Assembly (NCBI RefSeq): GCF_016587355.1
Contig: NZ_BNJF01000002.1
Coordinates: 310,001-374,000 of the forward strand
DNA from: Ktedonospora formicarum
Lineage (GTDB): Bacteria; Chloroflexota; Ktedonobacteria; Ktedonobacterales; Ktedonobacteraceae
Length of the DNA: 64,000 bases
Direction of reading: 5' to 3'
Shown here: positions 59,785-64,000 of the stretch, one piece after another
Numbering within the stretch: position 1 is the stretch's first letter
Layout of the letters: each line of letters opens with the position of its first letter
Position numbers and translations under genes: made by a program
The notes under the pieces: generated by a model
Database searches by the model: none
What the model was told of the DNA's origin: nothing
What the model saw: the letters and a program-made list of their open reading frames with translations, nothing else

Positions 59785-61113
59785 CTACTTGCCATCCTTT
59801 TCTTTTTTCACTCGGAGTGAGGCTAATGTGGCAGCCCTTGGGATAATATAGAATCGTGATTTCGAGATACCAATGCGTTGAGATTGATAGATACCCGTAT
59901 GTGCGGAGAACAGATAGCTAATAACGCAGGCTAGAAACAGATATACCGACCCCTGCGACCCAAACATTTCGATGCCCAGGACAAAGCAGGCAATAGGTGT
60001 GTTGGTCGCCCCGCAAAAAACGGCGACCAGACCCAGGCTCGCGAGAAAGGTCAGAGGCAAATGAAGCGGCCCCGCCAGAGCATTACCCAGAGTGCCACCA
60101 ATGACAAACAATGGCGTAACCTCACCACCTTGATAACCCGCCCCTAATGTCAATGAGGTAAACACCGTTTTCAAAAAAAATGCCCAGGGAGCAACTGGCT
60201 CGACAAATGCACGTTGTAATAGGGGAATGCTTAAGCCAGAGTAGTCTCGTGTCCCGATTCCGTAGGTCAGGAGTACCAGCAGGACTCCTCCAACAAAACT
60301 TTTTATCACAACGTTGGGAAAAAGGGTGGTATATAGTTTCTTGAGCCAATGGGTCAATTCGCTAAAGAGGATACTGGTCAGGCCAAAAATAATGGAGGCC
60401 AATACCACTTCTAGCAGCACAGGGGCGGAGATAGCGGGAACTGGACCCATCGCATAGTGAACGTGATGAATGCCCCAGGCCAGTGTCACCAGATTGCCAA
60501 CAACGCTCGCCACAAAACAAGGGAGTAAGGCCTGATACTCAACAACGCCGATGGCAACCACTTCCATTCCGAAAATAGTACCAGCGAGTGGCGTCCCAAA
60601 GACGGAACCAAACCCACTGCTTATGCCACACATGAGAAGCAATTTCCGATCAAAAGCATCAACCCTGAATATCTTTCCAATCAGTTCCGCAAAACTACCT
60701 CCCATCTGAACGGCTGTTCCCTCTCGACCCGCCGAGCCTCCAAAGAGATGAGTCAGCACTGTACTGAATAATACAAATGGAGCCATACGAAAGGGAATGC
60801 TTTCCTGCCCCTCCGAAATCTGTTCAAGGATGAGATTATTACCTTTACTACTATTCTTGCCATAATTTTGATAGCAAAATCCGGTCAGTGCCCCACCAAG
60901 AGGTAAAAATAGCAATAGCCAGGAATACTGAGTCTGTTGTTGGGTTGCCCATTCCAGGGCAGTTAGAAAGAGGGCTGACGCCGTGCCCGCTAACAATCCG
61001 ATCAAGCTCCCATAAAAGACCCACTTTATAAAAGCTCCCAACAATGCCAGATGAATCCACTTTTGTGCATATGATGAAACTAAACGACGTACTTTTTCTC
61101 TTCCAATTGACAA
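59785..61113 (-). CDS. CLC-type fluoride/proton antiporter
   Basis: A 442-residue CLC protein with about twelve helices. The Glu loop is 'GGSAGREGTAVQMGGSFAEL' near residue 128; CLC-F fluoride exporters carry GREGT here where chloride CLCs have G(K/R)EGP. 'GSVFGTPLAGTIFGMEV' and 'GAGYQGGEVTPLFVIGGTLG' are further CLC motifs. A fluoride riboswitch in its leader (61241-61330) settles the ion: it expels fluoride in exchange for protons. Start is TTG with GAGGAG eleven bases before; no ATG fits. Downstream of the CrcB genes but with its own switch and terminator. Confidence 0.94.
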   Translation of the reverse strand: MSIGREKVRRLVSSYAQKWIHLALLGAFIKWVFYGSLIGLLAGTASALFLTALEWATQQQTQYSWLLLFLPLGGALTGFCYQNYGKNSSKGNNLILEQISEGQESIPFRMAPFVLFSTVLTHLFGGSAGREGTAVQMGGSFAELIGKIFRVDAFDRKLLLMCGISSGFGSVFGTPLAGTIFGMEVVAIGVVEYQALLPCFVASVVGNLVTLAWGIHHVHYAMGPVPAISAPVLLEVVLASIIFGLTSILFSELTHWLKKLYTTLFPNVVIKSFVGGVLLVLLTYGIGTRDYSGLSIPLLQRAFVEPVAPWAFFLKTVFTSLTLGAGYQGGEVTPLFVIGGTLGNALAGPLHLPLTFLASLGLVAVFCGATNTPIACFVLGIEMFGSQGSVYLFLACVISYLFSAHTGIYQSQRIGISKSRFYIIPRAATLASLRVKKEKDGK

Positions 61114-61240
61114 TGTTTTTAGTGCTCCTCTATTTCCATTTTCGTTTTACAAATGAGCGAGTTCTCCACCAGGCGAGTTAGGAACCTTGTAATTGGTACT
61201 TGCGCGCATCTTTTGTTAGAAAGCGCTATCTATAAATGCA

Positions 61241-61291
61241 GATAAAAAAGACTCCTACCAAAAAAGAAAATGATCCTTTTTGGTAGGAGTC
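61241..61291 (-). terminator. Expression-platform terminator of the fluoride riboswitch
   Basis: Minus strand: GACTCCTACC (61291-61282) pairs with GGTAGGAGTC (61259-61250), extended by A/T pairs in the loop flanks, followed by TTTTTT. The left arm is shared with the aptamer, which makes the two folds exclusive. Confidence 0.95.
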
Positions 61292-61330
61292 ATCAGCCCA
61301 AAGGGCGGTTTCGGCGAACTCCATCGCCCG
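61241..61330 (-). promoter_or_regulatory. Fluoride riboswitch (crcB motif)
   Basis: Read on the minus strand: GGCGATGGAGTTCGCC (61328-61313), GAAACCGCC, then GGGCTGATGACTCCTACC (61299-61282). These are the conserved stems and pseudoknot segments of the fluoride aptamer, nearly identical to the well-studied Bacillus cereus example. The 3' stem strand continues into a terminator (61241-61291), so fluoride binding should prevent termination and switch on the CLC gene 130 bases downstream. Confidence 0.97.
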
Positions 61331-61611
61331 ACCAGAGCGCGTTACTTCTCAAAGAAGAGGAACATGCCTGAAGTCTTCTCTATTCCTCTTCACACAAACG
61401 TTGCTTTACCTGGAAAAGCGCCCCAGTGTTCTGTGTACCTGGGTATGGCGAGAAATACCTCTCACTTGCTTACAAAATGGGATTATAAGCGACACCCGGT
61501 GATATCGTCAATAGTCTCTAGCAGCGAACCTTCAGTCTGCACTTAACTCGCTCGATTCTATACTGATGATTTGTCCACACCTGAAAATATTTTGCTCTTG
61601 CGCTCAATTCA
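61331..61611. other. Leader and promoter region of the riboswitch transcript
   Basis: Between the end of the CrcB gene and the riboswitch; no gene and no clear promoter boxes recognised. Confidence 0.4.
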
Positions 61612-62139
61612 CTATTGCCGCCATCGCCGTGCATCTTGTTCAGGGAGAAGCAGATCATCATCGATATCAACAACTCCGCTCTGATCACTTAAAGGCCTGG
61701 TGAGTGGACGCGACGCGACCTTATGCGCCCGGTGGCGCACGCGTTGAAGGAATAATTGCCCAAGCCAGTCACCAAGCAGAATTACAATACAGCCCCCTAC
61801 AATACTCAAAATGAGATAGAGAAACGCTGGTAGCCAATCACCATGAGCTAGAAGCAAAACATCACCCATTGCAAGGCTACTAAAGGTGGTATAGGCACCA
61901 ATAAAACCAACATTGACAAAGAGACGTCGGGTTGGGGCAAGTAAGGTTGTCGCATCTGCCAGAACTGTACAAAAAGCCAGGAGCAGCGCTCCCGACAAAT
62001 TGATGAGAAGGATATCATAAGGCCACCCAGAGCCAAGATGGCTCTGAATCAGCACGCTTAGGAGCGCGCGCGCGAGCGCTCCACAAAAGCCACCCGCGAA
62101 TACAGCCAGGAGGCGACGCCGAGTTGAGAGAGTGTTCAT
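61612..62139 (-). CDS. crcB: CrcB/Fluc fluoride channel, second copy
   Basis: A 175-residue four-helix fluoride channel with a longer C-terminal tail than usual (family about 125). Marks: 'GGFCGALARALLSVLI' near residue 13, 'WPYDILLINLSGALLLAF' near 40, 'GFIGAYTTFSSLAMGDVLLL' near 78 (the TTFS pore motif) and 'LYLILSIVGGCIVILLGDWL' near 105. The tail is Arg/Asp-rich. ATG 62139 forms an ATGA overlap with the first copy's stop. Two unlike copies in tandem suggest a heterodimer, as in several Gram-positive bacteria. Confidence 0.93.
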   Translation of the reverse strand: MNTLSTRRRLLAVFAGGFCGALARALLSVLIQSHLGSGWPYDILLINLSGALLLAFCTVLADATTLLAPTRRLFVNVGFIGAYTTFSSLAMGDVLLLAHGDWLPAFLYLILSIVGGCIVILLGDWLGQLFLQRVRHRAHKVASRPLTRPLSDQSGVVDIDDDLLLPEQDARRWRQ

Positions 62140-62525
62140 CGCGTGATCTCCCATCCTAGCCACATACCTACGGCTTCCATACTCAAACCAAGCATATAGG
62201 TTACTATGAGATAGAATATCCCTTGGAATCTTCTGCCACCTCTCATAAGCTGAACTCCCTCCCAGTGCATTGTACTAAAGGTGGTATAACCTCCCAAAAA
62301 ACCAGTCGCCAGAACTGTCTGAAGCTCCTTTGAGAGCACATGCTGCCCCGCCAGAGCAAAGACCAGACCAATGCACCAGGCACCTGTCACATTAATGACA
62401 AATGTGCCCCAGGGGAAGCTTCCCTTCATATGTTCCATAATGATACGCCCAAGGAGATAGCGTGCAACGCTTCCACAGGCTCCAGCTATGCCAACTCCAG
62501 TGAACAGTAACAATGATACGAGCAT
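62136..62525 (-). CDS. crcB: CrcB/Fluc fluoride channel, first copy
   Basis: A 129-residue four-helix channel that lets fluoride leave the cell as dual-topology dimers. Marks: 'GIAGACGSVARYLLGRII' near residue 10, 'FPWGTFVINVTGAWCIGLVF' near 38 and 'GFLGGYTTFSTMHWEGVQLM' near 74. Start overlaps the DUF190 stop by one base (TGATG) and its own stop overlaps the second copy (ATGA), so the three genes are translationally coupled. Confidence 0.95.
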   Translation of the reverse strand: MLVSLLLFTGVGIAGACGSVARYLLGRIIMEHMKGSFPWGTFVINVTGAWCIGLVFALAGQHVLSKELQTVLATGFLGGYTTFSTMHWEGVQLMRGGRRFQGIFYLIVTYMLGLSMEAVGMWLGWEITR

Positions 62526-62878
62526 CAGGCATCGCCCCCTGGCAACAACATTTCGATAGGCGTACTTGTTATCATCCCCTGTTCCACCAGTGAATCAAGC
62601 TCTACCAGAAGTGACGACAGGCGTTGCTCCTGAATAACGATATCCACTATCAAAGGGAGGTTTTCGGCAATATCTGAGAAGCGGTTTGTAGCCAGGCGTT
62701 GTTGTGGCCCAAACCCCTCTATCCCACGCAGGACCGTAGCAACTAGAGCGCCATGTCGATACGCGGCTTCAAGTAGTAACTGATACAGCGGTCTCCCTTG
62801 CTGCTTTTGCTCCTCTCCTATAAAGATGCGAAGGCGCTTTCCACGCAAGCGAGAGGATGCTCGTAATTGGTTTGCCAT
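62525..62878 (-). CDS. DUF190 protein of the fluoride operon
   Basis: A 117-residue PII-like (ferredoxin-fold) protein: 'KRLRIFIGEEQKQQGRPLYQ', 'LLLEAAYRHGALVATVLRGI', 'EGFGPQQRLATNRFSDIAEN', 'LPLIVDIVIQEQRLSSLLVE'. DUF190 genes commonly sit beside crcB; role presumably regulatory or ligand sensing. One-base overlap with the following crcB. AAAGGTAAG lies before the ATG. Confidence 0.9.
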   Translation of the reverse strand: MANQLRASSRLRGKRLRIFIGEEQKQQGRPLYQLLLEAAYRHGALVATVLRGIEGFGPQQRLATNRFSDIAENLPLIVDIVIQEQRLSSLLVELDSLVEQGMITSTPIEMLLPGGDA

Positions 62879-62888
62879 AGAAGCAATC

Positions 62889-63329
62889 TTACCTTTCTAA
62901 GAGGAAACGCAGAATATCCGAGCGCCCCACGACTCCCTGTATACACTGCTGACGATCAGTGACTGGCAAAAACTCACGACGTTTTTTCATCATACATTCA
63001 ATCGTTTCCTGAACGGAGGTCGTATCATTTACTGTTATTACCTCCGGGTTCATCACATCTGAGGCAACCTGTGGTTTACCAGTTAATACATGTAAGGCTC
63101 CAGAGGAGAGTCGTTGTGGTCGTCTACCGCGAGTCCAGTTTTGGAGCAGACCCACAAAACTTTTACGCTCGCTTGTTTGTAATCTGTTTAACACATCTAC
63201 ATCGCTAATGACACCCTGTATCTGCTGTTGCGCATTCACGACAAAGACCCGCTTAAGGGGTGAGGCGAGAAGAGCCTCAATTACTTGCGGCAGCGGCAAA
63301 GTGGCTTCTACAGTAGGCGCGATTCCCAA
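62889..63329 (-). CDS. CBS-domain pair, C-terminal half of a DUF190-CBS protein
   Basis: A 146-residue frame beginning at TTG without ribosome site. Two CBS units: 'VFVVNAQQQIQGVISDVDVL' in the first (its beginning is missing) and 'ASDVMNPEVITVNDTTSVQE', 'FLPVTDRQQCIQGVVGRSDI' in the second. It overlaps the upstream CBS frame by 22 bases. One base added in the TTT or GGG run near 63325 joins both into one protein with four CBS units, so this is probably not an independent gene. CBS pairs bind adenine nucleotides. Confidence 0.7.
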   Translation of the reverse strand: MGIAPTVEATLPLPQVIEALLASPLKRVFVVNAQQQIQGVISDVDVLNRLQTSERKSFVGLLQNWTRGRRPQRLSSGALHVLTGKPQVASDVMNPEVITVNDTTSVQETIECMMKKRREFLPVTDRQQCIQGVVGRSDILRFLLER

Positions 63330-64000
63330 TGGAAAGGCCCAATGGGTTGCTGTGATATCGGAGCGGAACTCAATGGTTGGCTCGGTCTTACTGTCTGCGA
63401 TCCCTGGTCTGAAGACTCATCAGCGAGCGGACTTGTCACCATCAATTGCAAGAGATCAGAACGCGAGATCATACCTTCTAGTGTTCCGTCAGACAAAACA
63501 ACTGGTAGCACATGCAGAGATGTATCCAGCATAATAGAGGCAGCATCTTTGACCGATACTTCCGGCGAAACGGTATGAACCTGACGATTCATAATCTCGC
63601 TGGCAGCAAGATCGGGCTGTGATGGCTGAGAAGCTAGTGTCTCCAGATCTGAACGGGGTAGATCGCGCATCGTGCGCATGACCCCGCGTCGTAGTGAGAG
63701 CACTTTCGCCTCGACGAGATCATGAGTACTGATGATTCCAATCAGGTGGTTCAATTCATCAACGACGGGCAATGCGCGAAAGGGAGCATCTATGAGCAGC
63801 GAGAGCAGGTATGATACCGGTGTCTCTGGCGATACGGTCACTATTGCCGTCTCCATGACCTGCTTGACTGACAACCTTGCAGATAATCTATGCGAATGTA
63901 CATGGGTATATTTGAGGACCTCTACCTCGTGCAAGGTTATGAGACCACCTTGTAGCATGGCTTCCAGTTGTGGAAGCAAGCGCATAAGGCGCTCAGGTCG
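63308..64000 (-). CDS. DUF190-CBS protein, partial at the window edge
   Basis: The frame is open to 64000. The first residues 'LLPQLEAMLQGGLITLHEVE' followed by 'VLKYTH' are the end of a DUF190 domain, so the real start lies outside the window. Then two CBS units: 'SVKQVMETAIVTVSPETPVS' with 'ALPVVDELNHLIGIISTHDL', and 'ASEIMNRQVHTVSPEVSVKD' with 'VLPVVLSDGTLEGMISRSDL'. It ends in a Ser/Gln/Pro-rich stretch at TAG 63308, where the frameshift to the next CBS pair occurs. It leads the fluoride operon and probably senses nucleotides or couples energy state to fluoride export. Confidence 0.8.
   Translation of the reverse strand, partial: RPERLMRLLPQLEAMLQGGLITLHEVEVLKYTHVHSHRLSARLSVKQVMETAIVTVSPETPVSYLLSLLIDAPFRALPVVDELNHLIGIISTHDLVEAKVLSLRRGVMRTMRDLPRSDLETLASQPSQPDLAASEIMNRQVHTVSPEVSVKDAASIMLDTSLHVLPVVLSDGTLEGMISRSDLLQLMVTSPLADESSDQGSQTVRPSQPLSSAPISQQPIGPFHWESRLL

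Overview
The window most resembles a chromosome of Ktedonobacteria (Chloroflexota). The reasons are a complete ISKra4-type insertion sequence (the family was named from Ktedonobacter racemifer), a very large MalT-like LuxR regulator with a small hypothetical protein beside it, several WD40 proteins anchored by one membrane helix, many one-component regulators, and two P450s. The assignment is by gene content only. No rRNA, tRNA, CRISPR array or replication origin was seen.

Layout. 1-2.7 kb: a decayed gene at the left edge, a GYD protein, a small membrane protein and a WD40 pseudogene. 2.9-6.5 kb: a STAND ATPase-TPR-membrane-WD40 receptor-like protein. 6.8-8.4 kb: an intact IS with 23-bp inverted repeats, a 9-bp target duplication and a two-frame transposase. 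8.5-15 kb: carbohydrate genes (MGH-like hydrolase, GH65 phosphorylase) and a cell-surface DUF4082/beta-helix protein. 15.6-19.8 kb: LuxR regulator, its small neighbour, DUF1801. 19.9-31.3 kb: frameshifted zinc-ribbon/WD40 membrane protein, DUF2071 pair, P450, LacI-MFS pair with two visible operators, CPBP protease, erythromycin esterase, SDR-RidA pair. 31.7-40.4 kb: sugar-acid region with NAD-dependent epimerase, mannonate-dehydratase-like enolase, GntR regulator, three-gene ABC importer and AraC regulator. 40.6-46 kb: alpha/beta hydrolase, molybdenum hydroxylase (FAD subunit plus a fused Fe-S/Mo subunit), methyltransferase. 46.2-54.3 kb: a PadR regulator fused to an O-methyltransferase with its own operators, methyltransferase, AraC-VOC operon, NTF2-like protein, hydrolase remnant, nucleotidyltransferase, zinc-ribbon membrane protein, small membrane protein. 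54.4-57.5 kb: a minus-strand unit of DUF4388-like protein, HAMP-like membrane protein and P450. 57.9-59.6 kb: divergent LysR/methyltransferase. 59.8-64 kb: a fluoride resistance island.

The best-supported discovery is the fluoride island. A textbook fluoride riboswitch with an overlapping intrinsic terminator (61241-61330, minus strand) controls a CLC-type antiporter. Upstream on the same strand lie two translationally coupled CrcB/Fluc channels, a DUF190 protein and a DUF190-CBS protein that runs off the right edge. The most novel-looking gene is 46220-47617: a His-rich (YqjI-like) PadR DNA-binding domain fused to an O-methyltransferase, with two palindromes lying across its own promoter. 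Also of interest are the DUF4388/HAMP/P450 unit, the sugar-acid regulon with an AraR-like operator, and a set of one-base frameshifts that all have the same sign and sit beside short homopolymers (true lesions or assembly errors).
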